13,884 nucleotides of DNA from Rickettsiella sp. (lineage in GTDB: Bacteria; Pseudomonadota; Gammaproteobacteria; Diplorickettsiales; Diplorickettsiaceae): the NCBI GenBank assembly GCA_031119195.1, contig JAVHYG010000001.1:22910-36793 (forward strand), read 5' to 3'. Each line of letters opens with the position of its first letter. Position 1 is the first letter of the stretch. The position numbers and the translations under genes were made by a program. Under the pieces are notes generated by a model that searched no databases, was not told the DNA's origin, and saw only the letters and a list, made by a program, of their open reading frames with translations. Positions 6,641 through 13,884 of this stretch are shown here, in pieces.

Positions 6641-7586
6641 CTAATAAAGATAAAAAATAAAGAGGATAAGCCTCTTAAAGTTTTGAACTAATGCGATGAG
6701 AAACATTGAATCTGCACTTTCTCTAATCCACGGTATTTAGCACGCCGTAAGCAATGATTTTGTTTGGCTTCTGCATCCACGACCATAGCTTTTATCGGCT
6801 ATCTATTCATTAACTGGGAAATTAAACCGCTGTAATTGGTAAAAAACGCGCTCTGGAAAAACGATACATCTATGTCGAGCGCCCGTTGTTACGTGACAAT
6901 CGGCTATCATGCGTGAAGCGGCATCGAATGAATAATGCGTATTATAGGATATTTCCTATAAGAACTTTTTCTCGATACTAAAGAAGCATCGGCATCCGTT
7001 TTACTCACATGCGTTTGATTGGATACTTTACGCTACTTTTTACCTTCATTAAAATCATGACGTCGATTACAATTCGTTAATGCGCGTGCATTGGGACACC
7101 GACTTCTCGTTCGACTAAACTATCCATGGCCGCATTTGCTGCAAAAAGACTCGCATCAGAAATCATTCTTTTCCCTTTAATAATTCCAGCTTGTTGCCAC
7201 TGTCTAATAAATTTTTCAAAAATAAATTGATAAGTTTTTAAACCAAAACGATCACGAATTCTCGTTAAAGAACAATGCTCAGGTACTTCATCTTCTAAGT
7301 GAAGCCGGCAAAACCAACGATAAGCAATATTAAGTTAAATTTCTTCACATAATTGACGATCAGAACTTATTCCATATAAATAACCGATAATTTGCATACG
7401 AAAAAACAAAACGGGATCAACCGAAGGCCGACCGTTATTTTTACTGTAGAGTTTTTTAGTGAGTTCATAGATGAATGATAAATCTAACGCGTTATCAAGT
7501 TTTACCAGTAAATGAGTATCAGGAATCATTTGTCGTAAATTAATCGTTGAAAATAATTTTTCTTGATAAAATTGATAGCCTTGAAT
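6641..7586 (-). pseudogene. IS1182-like transposase, multiply disrupted
   Basis: Reading down from 7586, the frame gives a transposase N-terminus (YQEKLFS..., then MIPDTHLLVKL from the ATG at 7529, then GRPSVDPVLFFRM). An in-frame TAA at 7335-7337 interrupts it, but the same frame continues with LNIAYRWFCRLHLEDEVP. A frameshift near 7080-7095 moves into CNRRHDFNEGKK, a TAG at 7033-7035 follows, then SNQTHVSKTDADASLVSRK. A second frameshift near 6955 gives HYSFDAASRMIADCHVTTGA, a TAG at 6803-6805 precedes IADKSYGRG, and a third shift gives LRRAKYRGLEKVQIQ before the terminal TAG at 6641-6643. The first codon is probably a mutated start (ATT at 7584-7586). At least three stops and three frameshifts show long decay. 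The intact 64-residue N-terminal piece (7335-7529) is only a fragment. Confidence 0.87.
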
Positions 7587-7647
7587 CTATCGCCCCTAAG
7601 TAAAATTATAATTTTAATTATTTTTACAAGCTTAATCAATGTGTTCT

Positions 7648-7687
7648 ATTTTTAACTACTTTCTCAACAGGCCGTTTGAGTTAGCAC
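7648..7687 (-). repeat. Right terminal inverted repeat of the insertion sequence
   Basis: Reverse complement of this segment starts GTGCTAACTC and matches the left end at 37 of 40 positions. The outer end lies 3 bp from the stop codon of the adjacent - strand gene. Confidence 0.88.
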
Positions 7688-7690
7688 AGA

Positions 7691-8521
7691 TCAAATAGTT
7701 TCTTCTTCCTGTTTAACCTCTAGTTGTATGTTAGTTGCTGAAAATTCTTTACTTTCATTAGTAAAGCTAAAAATAACATCAATACTTTGTCCTAATTTAA
7801 TTTTATCAGGTAATTTCTTGGTTATTTTACCCTTAATTGGAATAGATATAATATCTATTTTTTTTGAAAATTTTATGCCGTTTTTGCGCTCATCACTAAC
7901 TTCTAAAGTTTTAAGCTCATTAAATTTTACTAAAATTCCAAACTCTTTATTACCTTCTACATCGGTATTAAGCTTGCCTGTAACACGATATCGATGATTA
8001 AATTCCAATTTATTAGTATTTACTTTATTAAATTCTTCTAAAGTTAAAATTTTTCCTTTCTCTATATATTCCCTAGTTTCGGCAAGTTCTTCTTCAACCA
8101 GAGTTACATCTTTTAAGAGAAAAGTTTCTTCTACTTTAATACCTGTAGCATCAAGTTCAGTTTCATTTTTTATGAAAAATACTACCTCCTTCTCAGAATT
8201 GAGAAGTACATTCGTTAGTTGGGTTAATGCAAGATCAGGTTCAATTTTCAATAGGACCTGGATCACTTCTGTTTTTGTAGATAATTTTACTTCTGTTCCT
8301 TCTTTAAATTTTAGTGTAGTGCTTAAACTTCTGCGCCCTAATACTAGGGGTGTAAAAGTACCTTTTAATTTGATAACTTCCCCTTTTTCTAAAGAAATAT
8401 TATTAATATTTTCACTATCATCAGTATTTATTTTAAATCCAGTTACTTTTTCCTCATTAATAATTATATTTTTTTCTTGTGTCAAAGCCACTATTTTTTC
8501 ATCGGTATTGTCTTCTTCCAT
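7691..8521 (-). CDS. Ig-like (ASH-type) beta-sandwich repeat protein, 276 aa, function unknown
   Basis: Not a family I can name. It is a Lys/Glu-rich 276-residue protein with the alternating hydrophobic pattern of stacked Ig-like beta-sandwiches. Three units are suggested: 1-95, containing GEVIKLKGTFTPLVLGRRS (47-65), the 'FxP...G' turn of ASH/HYDIN-type domains; about 96-225, containing EVVFFIKNETELDATGI (112-128) plus a charged insert (138-170); and 231-273. The last unit (GKITKKLP...KLGQ...IFSFTNES) is clearly paralogous to the C-terminus of the upstream neighbour, with 16 of the first 25 residues identical by eye. There is no signal peptide, membrane helix or catalytic motif. It is the third gene of a likely operon, 49 bp after its paralogue. 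AGGAA lies 10 bases before the ATG. The 3' end meets the insertion sequence, yet it ends like its paralogue (VKQEE against IKQIE), so it is probably complete. Confidence 0.72.
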   Translation of the reverse strand: MEEDNTDEKIVALTQEKNIIINEEKVTGFKINTDDSENINNISLEKGEVIKLKGTFTPLVLGRRSLSTTLKFKEGTEVKLSTKTEVIQVLLKIEPDLALTQLTNVLLNSEKEVVFFIKNETELDATGIKVEETFLLKDVTLVEEELAETREYIEKGKILTLEEFNKVNTNKLEFNHRYRVTGKLNTDVEGNKEFGILVKFNELKTLEVSDERKNGIKFSKKIDIISIPIKGKITKKLPDKIKLGQSIDVIFSFTNESKEFSATNIQLEVKQEEETI

Positions 8522-8570
8522 TTTATTGCATTTCCTTATTTTATTTTTTTATTGAATAATTTATGGCAAA

Positions 8571-9029
8571 TTAAGCTTCAATTTGTTTAATATCGATATT
8601 AATTCCTGTCACTGTTTGATTACTCTTATTCGTAAATAAGAAAATAATTTCTGAGTTTTGACCCAACTTCATCGAAGTGGGTAATTTTTTTTCTATTTTT
8701 CCCTCGATATTTACTGACCTAGTCTCAACGTTTAATATTTTTTTTTCCAATAAAATTTCACTTATTCTAGGAGCGCTTACAATTAGTTTAAACGATTTTT
8801 CTCCAGTAGAATAAGGATTAAAATAAATTTCTATTTCTTTCTTTTCTCCTCCATTCAAAGTAGAGTGAAGATTATTTAAAATAATCTCATTTAAAAAAGG
8901 CGTTTCTATAGAAATAGTTGCTTTATAACTAATATTATTTTTAATCGCATATTTTCCGATGTACTTTTCATTTATATAATAAATATTCTCGGAAAAAGGT
9001 TGTATGTTAGTTAATTCAAAGTTAGACAT
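8571..9029 (-). CDS. Ig-like (ASH-type) beta-sandwich protein, 152 aa, function unknown
   Basis: Smaller paralogue of the following gene. An N-terminal Ig-like unit (about 5-100) has GGEKKEIEIYFNPYSTGEKS (60-79), again the 'FxP...G' turn typical of ASH-type domains. A C-terminal unit (110-150) reads GKIEKKLPTSMKLGQ...IIFLFTNKS...NIDIKQIE and is shared with the downstream protein. No signal peptide, lipobox or membrane helix is present, so export by the Sec route is not supported despite the upstream gene coding for an outer-membrane protein. I chose the ATG at 9029, with GGAA 9 bases upstream; a TTG at 9044 would add five residues but overlaps that ribosome-binding site. It begins 28 bp after the outer-membrane gene, so co-transcription is likely. 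It could instead be a fragment of a formerly longer Ig-repeat protein. Confidence 0.7.
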   Translation of the reverse strand: MSNFELTNIQPFSENIYYINEKYIGKYAIKNNISYKATISIETPFLNEIILNNLHSTLNGGEKKEIEIYFNPYSTGEKSFKLIVSAPRISEILLEKKILNVETRSVNIEGKIEKKLPTSMKLGQNSEIIFLFTNKSNQTVTGINIDIKQIEA

Positions 9030-9057
9030 TTTATTAATTTCCAATTACTTTTAATTT

Positions 9058-9873
9058 TTATCCAAATAAATAGCGTAACGAAAGGATAATTGTATGTGCG
9101 CGTGAAGTATTTTTTAAACTCTTATCTGCAAATTCCGCGTTCGTATCACCGGTTTTCCCCCAACCAAAATGGTCATAACGATAACCTAGACCACCCCACA
9201 AGTTTTTATTAAAAATATAATCTAAGCCAGTCCCCAAGCTATAACTAAAGTTTGATTCAGTTTTATTAGTAAACGCTGGGTTAGGTCTAGGAGATGGAAG
9301 CTCAGATATTGCTTGCTCACTATAATCACTGAAGCGATTCCAAGATACACCCATTCCAGCAGAAACATAAGGCATTAAGTTTTGCCAACGATAAAGATCT
9401 GCTTTACCTATTAAACGAAGATTATGATGATCTACTTTATATTTATATTTAAAATTAGTCTGTTCTGGATCGGAAAATTCTTCTATCACGCCTTTAACTT
9501 TAGCGGGCATATCATAACTATACTCAAAACCCAAGCTGGTAAATGGTAACCATGCTGTTCGACGCGACCACACATATCCCCCCGATAGAGCACCCATCAT
9601 TACTTGATTCACCTTAGGTGAATTATATTGATCTAAAGGCAAATCAATGTTGGCCAAATAAGATGCGCCTAATTTTTGATTAAAAACCCATCCTAAACCA
9701 ACATCCATATACCATGAAGGTAAATGTTTTGGTGAAGAAACACAGCAGCAAACTGTTTTTTTATTCTGACAACAATACATTTTATCTAGTTTTGGTTCTG
9801 ACCTTGCTTCTGATAAAGAAGGGACAAGAACAGTAAAAAGTAATAAAAAAATAGCCTTTGAAAAAATTCGCAT
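9058..9873 (-). CDS. Outer-membrane beta-barrel protein with N-terminal cysteine cluster
   Basis: A 271-residue exported protein with a classical signal peptide (hydrophobic core 7-19, cleavage probably after SEA at 21-23). A mature N-terminus with five cysteines (34, 35, 42, 43, 44) follows, then a beta-barrel of the OmpA-like/OMP_b-brl type. Alternating amphipathic strands occur, for example WYMDVGLGWVF (54-64), PFTSLGFEYSYD, NLRLIGKADLY, PYVSAGMGVSWN, FSYSLGTGLDYIF and WGGLGYRYDHFGWG. The C-terminal strand TIILSLRYLFG ends in an aromatic followed by Gly, close to the usual terminal Phe that directs barrel assembly. About eight strands can be counted. A strong ribosome-binding site (AGGAGG, 9 bases before ATG) supports the start. 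First gene of a three-gene operon with the two Ig-like proteins. Exact role (adhesin, structural or protective) is unknown. Confidence 0.85.
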   Translation of the reverse strand: MRIFSKAIFLLLFTVLVPSLSEARSEPKLDKMYCCQNKKTVCCCVSSPKHLPSWYMDVGLGWVFNQKLGASYLANIDLPLDQYNSPKVNQVMMGALSGGYVWSRRTAWLPFTSLGFEYSYDMPAKVKGVIEEFSDPEQTNFKYKYKVDHHNLRLIGKADLYRWQNLMPYVSAGMGVSWNRFSDYSEQAISELPSPRPNPAFTNKTESNFSYSLGTGLDYIFNKNLWGGLGYRYDHFGWGKTGDTNAEFADKSLKNTSRAHTIILSLRYLFG

Positions 9874-10210
9874 GAAACCAAACCTCCTGGCATAAATTGA
9901 TTCAAAATATTTTTTATATTTTTAGTACAAATATATCTTTTACAAGCAAATTTATAAATAATATATTAGTTACTTTGATCGTATAAGATCAATTTAATTT
10001 AATCAACTAAGTAAATTCCAGGTATTTATTTAAATAAGATAAATCATACTATTTGTAGAATACAAAAAGATATTTTTAAAATAACTATGAAATTTAGCAG
10101 TATATTGTATAAAAAAATATAATGCTTTCTTAGGATTTTTTTATGTAAAAATGGTTTAAAATTATTAAAATTACCTTTTAAATTTACAATAAAATAAAAA
10201 AGTTAAATTA
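9874..10210. other. AT-rich non-coding region between arnD and the outer-membrane gene
   Basis: No gene is visible in these 337 bp. A perfect 6-bp inverted repeat, TTGATC (9975-9980) and GATCAA (9987-9992) with a 6-base loop, lies about 100 bp upstream of the outer-membrane gene and could be an operator. On the - strand a weak promoter candidate is TTGCTT (9949-9944), 16 bases, then TACTAA (9927-9922), which would start transcription near 9915. No hairpin terminator is evident directly after arnD. Confidence 0.3.
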
Positions 10211-11125
10211 TTATTCTAAAATAGCTAAAGTTCCGGAACGACCATCAACAGTTCCTTGCTTTAGTGTACACACTGGGATAGTGCTACCATAATTAACATT
10301 ACCTAAGTATTGTTGCGCAACTTTTTGTAAGGTTTGAAATTGTATTCCTTGTCGCTGCGATTCTTTTAAAAATTTCTCAAAGAAAAGGAAGTATTTCATT
10401 CCTTCTAATTCAGCATGAATTGTTAAAATATTGACAACTTCATCGCGCAGTAAACCAAGATAATGCTTACCTAACAAATCTAATGGAAATTCTGGACGAC
10501 CAATTAATTCATCTAAGGTCGGTAAATTAGTTGGAATTTGTAAAGTCTTAAATTGTATTTTACCTACTTTCGGAAAACAAGGATAAACCCCGCGTGTATC
10601 ACTGGCATACAATAAATCTGCAGCGTCATATGCAGCTAAACTATAAGCGTTAGCCTGCCAACCCGCTGCACCAGCAGTTAAGGGTGGATGTAAAAATATC
10701 CGTTGAAATTCATCACAAGCCTTTTTAAATTCTTCAAATACTTCTTCTCTAGACCAAACATGTAATTTGTCTTGCCAGCGAATATGATCATAACAATGAA
10801 TGCCCACTTCGTGTCCAACTTCTTGTACCTCACGCAGGATCTTCTCACAACTATGACCTATATGAGGGCCAGGCCATAGTACCCCATTCAGTAATGTCCG
10901 TAAGCCATAAACACCAATCACATTAGTACGTGCAACTTTGTTAAGAAATCCAGAGCGAAAAATACGTTTAATTGCTCGTCCAGTATTATCTGGACCTAAT
11001 GAAAATAAAAAAGTAGCTGGAATATTTAGTTGTTTAAATAATCGAAGTAGATTTGGAACACCTATTCGTGTTCCACGTTCTGTATCGACATCAATTTTAA
11101 TCGCAATTATTTTATTAAAAGACAT
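10211..11125 (-). CDS. arnD: ArnD-type undecaprenyl-phosphate 4-deoxy-4-formamido-L-arabinose deformylase
   Basis: Polysaccharide-deacetylase-fold metalloenzyme (304 residues; E. coli ArnD about 296) that removes the formyl group from undecaprenyl-phosphate-Ara4FN at the inner membrane, before transfer of Ara4N to lipid A. The N-terminal motif KIDVDTERGTRIGVP (10-24) carries the metal/catalytic Asp pair (12, 14). FSLGPDNTGRAIKR, WPGPHIGH, HEVGIHCYDHIRWQ (metal-binding His region), AAGWQAN, YASDTRG, QIPTNLPTLDELIGR and TIHAELEG (conserved C-terminal His) match ArnD in order. I chose the ATG at 11125 with AAAGGA 11 bases upstream; the longer frame to a TTG at 11158 would run into arnC. Third gene of arnT-arnC-arnD, 7 bp after arnC. 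The C-terminus ends GTVDGRSGTLAILE, like the NIAGREGWLG end of ArnD. Its real acyl substrate depends on whether a formyltransferase exists elsewhere in the genome. Confidence 0.93.
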   Translation of the reverse strand: MSFNKIIAIKIDVDTERGTRIGVPNLLRLFKQLNIPATFLFSLGPDNTGRAIKRIFRSGFLNKVARTNVIGVYGLRTLLNGVLWPGPHIGHSCEKILREVQEVGHEVGIHCYDHIRWQDKLHVWSREEVFEEFKKACDEFQRIFLHPPLTAGAAGWQANAYSLAAYDAADLLYASDTRGVYPCFPKVGKIQFKTLQIPTNLPTLDELIGRPEFPLDLLGKHYLGLLRDEVVNILTIHAELEGMKYFLFFEKFLKESQRQGIQFQTLQKVAQQYLGNVNYGSTIPVCTLKQGTVDGRSGTLAILE

Positions 11126-11132
11126 ATTGCTA

Positions 11133-12077
11133 TTAATCCTTTGTCTGATGATCGACAATTTCTTTAATTACATACCGAGGACGCTGCCGTACTTCCTGAT
11201 AAATACGGCCAATATATTCGCCCATGATACCTAACCCCATTAAACAAATACCTATTAAAAAGAATAGGATGGCAAACAAAGTAAAAACACCTTCCGCTTC
11301 AGGACCAACTATTAAGCGTCGCAAAAACATATACACTACAAAAAAACCACTTAAAGCTGAAATTAAGATGCCTAACATCGTAAAGATTTGTAATGGCAAT
11401 AAAGAAAATCCTGTCATTAAATCAAAATTAAGTCGTAATAAACGATATAAATTGTATTTAGATTCACCCGCTTCACGCGCATCATGCGCTACATTAATCT
11501 CGGTAGGATTACTAGAAAGACTATAAGCTTGCGCGGGAATAAAAAGAGAGGTTTCCTTACTTGCTATCATTAAATCAATTAATGAACGTTGATATGCACG
11601 TAACATACAACCTTGATCGGTCAAACGTATCTTAGTCATTTTATATCGCAACCAATTATTAAGTTTGGATGCATAGCGTCGAAAAAAAGTATCTTGTCGT
11701 TTTTTCCGAACACCACCTACATAATCATGTCCTTTCTCCATTGCCTGAATTAAAGCCGGAATCTCTTCTGGGGGATTTTGTAAATCTGCATCCAAAGTAA
11801 TCACAATTTTTCCACTTACACGCTCGAAACCAGCCATCACTGCCATATGCTGACCAAAATTACCATTAAAATGGATAATTCGAATTTGCTCAGGACGTCT
11901 TTTTTGTAATTCGTTTAATTTCTCATAGGAATTATCTTGGCTACCATCATTAACAAATAAGATTTCATAAGACTTACCTAATTTATCTAATGTTAAAATT
12001 AAACGTTTATAAAGCTGTTCTAGATTAGCAGATTCATTATAAACAGGAATAACGATACTTAAATACGGCGTTGTCAT
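11133..12077 (-). CDS. arnC: ArnC-type undecaprenyl-phosphate 4-deoxy-4-formamido-L-arabinose transferase
   Basis: GT2 glycosyltransferase of 314 residues (E. coli ArnC 322) that transfers Ara4FN from UDP to undecaprenyl phosphate on the cytoplasmic face of the inner membrane. The GT-A domain has LSIVIPVYNE (6-15), LFVNDGSQDNS (40-50), TLDADLQNPPEE (94-105; the DxD metal site at 96-98) and LTDQGCMLRAYQRSL (152-166). Two C-terminal membrane segments (about 227-256 and 263-291) end in GEYIGRIYQEVRQRPRYV, as in ArnC/DPMS-like enzymes. The ATG at 12077 overlaps the arnT stop (TAATG) and has GAGGAA 7 bases upstream, so translation is coupled; an ATG at 12101 would add eight residues and is less likely. 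Other GT2 polyprenyl transferases (GtrB type) look similar, but arnT and arnD on either side settle the name. Confidence 0.93.
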   Translation of the reverse strand: MTTPYLSIVIPVYNESANLEQLYKRLILTLDKLGKSYEILFVNDGSQDNSYEKLNELQKRRPEQIRIIHFNGNFGQHMAVMAGFERVSGKIVITLDADLQNPPEEIPALIQAMEKGHDYVGGVRKKRQDTFFRRYASKLNNWLRYKMTKIRLTDQGCMLRAYQRSLIDLMIASKETSLFIPAQAYSLSSNPTEINVAHDAREAGESKYNLYRLLRLNFDLMTGFSLLPLQIFTMLGILISALSGFFVVYMFLRRLIVGPEAEGVFTLFAILFFLIGICLMGLGIMGEYIGRIYQEVRQRPRYVIKEIVDHQTKD

Positions 12078-13852
12078 TACATTTCCTCTTTGGTAACACA
12101 TCGATTCTTTTGAACAGCATGATTACTCAATAAAACATCATCCGTCGTAGCGCCAAGAAAATAAATTGATTTTTTATTTTTTAGTGACGTTTGATAAAGC
12201 GTTTTAGGCGCTATCATAAAAACACCTTGGCGGCTATACCATAAATGCCAAAAGCTTGGTAAGGATAACATCCAGGATTTTGTATCTTGATGTTGCATAC
12301 CAAAACTTAATTCTCCTGTTACATTAGCCGTCATGACGCGATGATTCAAATAAAAGGGAAGGTCTTGATAATAATTTTCAAAGGAAACTACCTTATCATT
12401 TGCATCTAACAAAGGTTTTAATATCTGCACTAGAGGTCTAATCGAACGTGTGTCCACACTAGGAATACCAGTAGCAAAAATAATAAAGCTAATCGCACTC
12501 CCCATTGTTAACATAATAAATGCAGTTTTTACACAACGTTTTTTATAAAAAAAGGCTGTTAAACTACTTCCTAACAAAAAAACACTATAGCCCGCTACTA
12601 AAAACGGGATACCTGATTTTGGCAAATCAACTGAGGAATTTACGAATAGCCATATAATTCCTAGAACGCCCAAAGTAAGCCAAATAAAAGGCAATACAAT
12701 AGTACCCCATTGAATACCTCGGTGCTCTGCCGGAGTAGATAAATAATGTCCTGTTAATAAAGCAGCGGCAGGAAAAATAGGTAAAATATAGGGAATCAAT
12801 TTAGAATGAGAAAGTGAAAAGAAAATAAAGACAATACCAATCCAAAGTAATAAAAATATGTGGTTACTTTTTTCTTTGATTTGTTGTCTTGTTTTAGGAA
12901 AATTTACGGCAATCGCTTGAAACAGAAAAACAATCCAAGGTAAAAAACCTGCAAAAAAAATAGGAATAAAAAACCAAGTTGGCTGATAACGTTTCGCAAT
13001 TAACGTCGAATAACGCAAAAACTGCTGGTCAATAAAATAAAAGTGAAAAAACTCGGGATTTCTTAGTTGCACGAAAATATGCCAAGGCAGAACAATGAGT
13101 AAAAATAATAAAATTCCAGTCGGAAGATATATTTGCCTTAACAAACGCCATTGATGTGTCAACAAAATCCATAATCCAACGATCATCACTGGAAATACAA
13201 TACCAACCAATCCTTTTGTCAAAACAGCTAAGGCGGAAAAACTATAAGAGACATAGCATAAATAGCGGCGTTTAGGCCCTTGCGGGAAATTAACTGCTGC
13301 TAAAAAGACCAACAAGCTACTTGATAAAAACACCGCTAGACTCATATCAAGCGTGACCATTCGAGCCAAAGTAAAATATAAAAAGCTCGTCGCTAAAATG
13401 ACAGCACTTAATACGCCTGTTTTCCGATCAAAAAGTAATCTTCCTGCTGTATAAAGAAATAAACAACCCAACAATGCGATCAGCGCATTGGGTGTACGTA
13501 CTACCCATTCATTAATAGAGTGAGTCGGTGATGTTTTACTGACCGCAGAAACTTTAGCAGCAGGATAATGAGCTGTTTCTTCCGATGAAGGATTTAAAAG
13601 TTTGATAGAAGCTGCTTGCATCCAATACATTAGAGGGGGCTTTTCAAAGTATTTAACGCCATTCAGGTGAGGCGTAACAAAATCATGTAACACCAACATT
13701 TCTCTAGGAATCTCCGAATAACGCGCCTCATCAGGCGTACTCAAAGGCCGGGATCCTAAAAACAAACCAAATAGCAAAATTAAGAAAGTGGTTAATAGCA
13801 GTAAATCAAAACACCATGTTCTCGCTTTGTATTGTTTTTGAATAATCGACAT
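12077..13852 (-). CDS. arnT: ArnT-type lipid A 4-amino-4-deoxy-L-arabinose transferase
   Basis: Polytopic inner-membrane GT-C glycosyltransferase of 591 residues (E. coli ArnT about 550) that moves L-Ara4N from undecaprenyl phosphate to lipid A on the periplasmic side, giving resistance to cationic peptides. The first periplasmic loop carries STPDEARYSEIPREM (38-52; the Asp-Glu at 41-42 is the catalytic/metal acidic pair) and NGVKYFEKPPLMYWM (64-78). About a dozen hydrophobic helices follow, with ALAVLTKGLVGIVFPV, VLPWHIF, GFLPWIVFLF and FFSLSHSKLIPYILPIFPAAALL all in ArnT order, then a soluble C-terminal domain (about 470-591). A Ser/Thr-rich stretch at 88-115 appears to be an insertion relative to E. 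coli. AGG lies 8 bases before the ATG. First visible gene of arnT-arnC-arnD; its promoter may lie beyond the window. A generic PMT-family transferase is the alternative, made unlikely by the neighbours. Confidence 0.9.
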   Translation of the reverse strand: MSIIQKQYKARTWCFDLLLLTTFLILLFGLFLGSRPLSTPDEARYSEIPREMLVLHDFVTPHLNGVKYFEKPPLMYWMQAASIKLLNPSSEETAHYPAAKVSAVSKTSPTHSINEWVVRTPNALIALLGCLFLYTAGRLLFDRKTGVLSAVILATSFLYFTLARMVTLDMSLAVFLSSSLLVFLAAVNFPQGPKRRYLCYVSYSFSALAVLTKGLVGIVFPVMIVGLWILLTHQWRLLRQIYLPTGILLFLLIVLPWHIFVQLRNPEFFHFYFIDQQFLRYSTLIAKRYQPTWFFIPIFFAGFLPWIVFLFQAIAVNFPKTRQQIKEKSNHIFLLLWIGIVFIFFSLSHSKLIPYILPIFPAAALLTGHYLSTPAEHRGIQWGTIVLPFIWLTLGVLGIIWLFVNSSVDLPKSGIPFLVAGYSVFLLGSSLTAFFYKKRCVKTAFIMLTMGSAISFIIFATGIPSVDTRSIRPLVQILKPLLDANDKVVSFENYYQDLPFYLNHRVMTANVTGELSFGMQHQDTKSWMLSLPSFWHLWYSRQGVFMIAPKTLYQTSLKNKKSIYFLGATTDDVLLSNHAVQKNRCVTKEEM

Positions 13853-13884
13853 TGATAGTACCTACCCTCTTTCAATGGGTTTAA

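Larger units (their letters stand above)
6521..7687 (-). mobile_element. Degenerate IS1182-like insertion sequence
   Basis: A 1,167-bp element bounded by 40-bp terminal inverted repeats that match at 37 of 40 positions, enclosing a decayed transposase read on the - strand. The family guess comes from the N-terminal DUF772-like stretch (GRPSVDPVLFFRM), the THVSKTDADASLVSRK block and the C-terminal RRAKYRGLEKVQIQ block, all typical of IS1182-like DDE transposases. No matching target-site duplication is visible: the 3 bp outside the left end are ATC and outside the right end AGA. It is inserted exactly between the stop codons of two convergent genes. With a disrupted transposase it cannot move on its own. 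Confidence 0.85.

Noticed and set aside
7335..7529. 64-residue - strand frame as a small independent gene
   Set aside because: It is the N-terminal piece of the broken transposase; the same frame continues as transposase beyond the stop at 7335-7337.
7728..8555. Two + strand frames opposite the 276-residue Ig-like protein
   Set aside because: Antisense shadows: Ser/Phe/Leu-rich translation with no motifs and no ribosome-binding site, while the - strand gene has a paralogue next door.
10938..11526. Two + strand frames of about 100 residues opposite arnD/arnC
   Set aside because: Antisense to two well-recognised genes, with no supporting features.

Overview
The window is AT-rich gammaproteobacterial chromosome. 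The gene set points to an intracellular Legionellales lineage, most likely Rickettsiella or Diplorickettsia. The evidence is an XYP-type cyclodipeptide synthase (from memory, one is known in Rickettsiella grylli), lipid A genes, a decayed insertion sequence and low GC. The species is inferred from recalled protein similarity; no search was run.

Left part (1-4603, all + strand). The window opens inside a tRNA-dependent cyclodipeptide synthase (CDPS) gene. It is followed 7 bp later by a PAS/histidine kinase/receiver hybrid sensor. Next comes tRNA-Arg(CCT), with two decayed tandem copies of a tRNA 3' tail behind it. A compact operon follows: pdxY (pyridoxal kinase), a 49-residue CcmD-like membrane protein too short for routine ORF calling, and lpxK (lipid A 4'-kinase), whose start overlaps the small gene.

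Middle (4680-6517). A probable terminator separates lpxK from a convergent gene for the stand-alone decarboxylase half of ArnA. Divergent from that, across a 69-bp spacer containing a hairpin and a direct repeat, is a WecD/RffC-like GNAT N-acyltransferase. ArnA's formyltransferase half is absent from the window.

Region 6521-7687 is a degenerate IS1182-like element with 40-bp terminal inverted repeats. Its transposase pseudogene is broken by several stops and frameshifts. The element sits 3 bp from the stop codons of both convergent flanking genes.

Region 7691-9873 (- strand) looks like one operon. A signal-peptide-bearing outer-membrane beta-barrel protein with a cysteine cluster comes first, followed by two paralogous Ig-like (ASH-type) beta-sandwich proteins with no secretion signal. 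I recognise no named function for these two.

Region 10211-13852 (- strand) is an arnT-arnC-arnD operon for attaching 4-amino-4-deoxy-L-arabinose to lipid A. Together with lpxK and the ArnA decarboxylase it gives the window a lipid A synthesis and modification theme. arnB, ugd and the formyltransferase are not visible here. The most unusual points are the CDPS-sensor kinase pair, the split ArnA next to an acyltransferase, the Ig-like/OMP operon and the tRNA-tail repeats.
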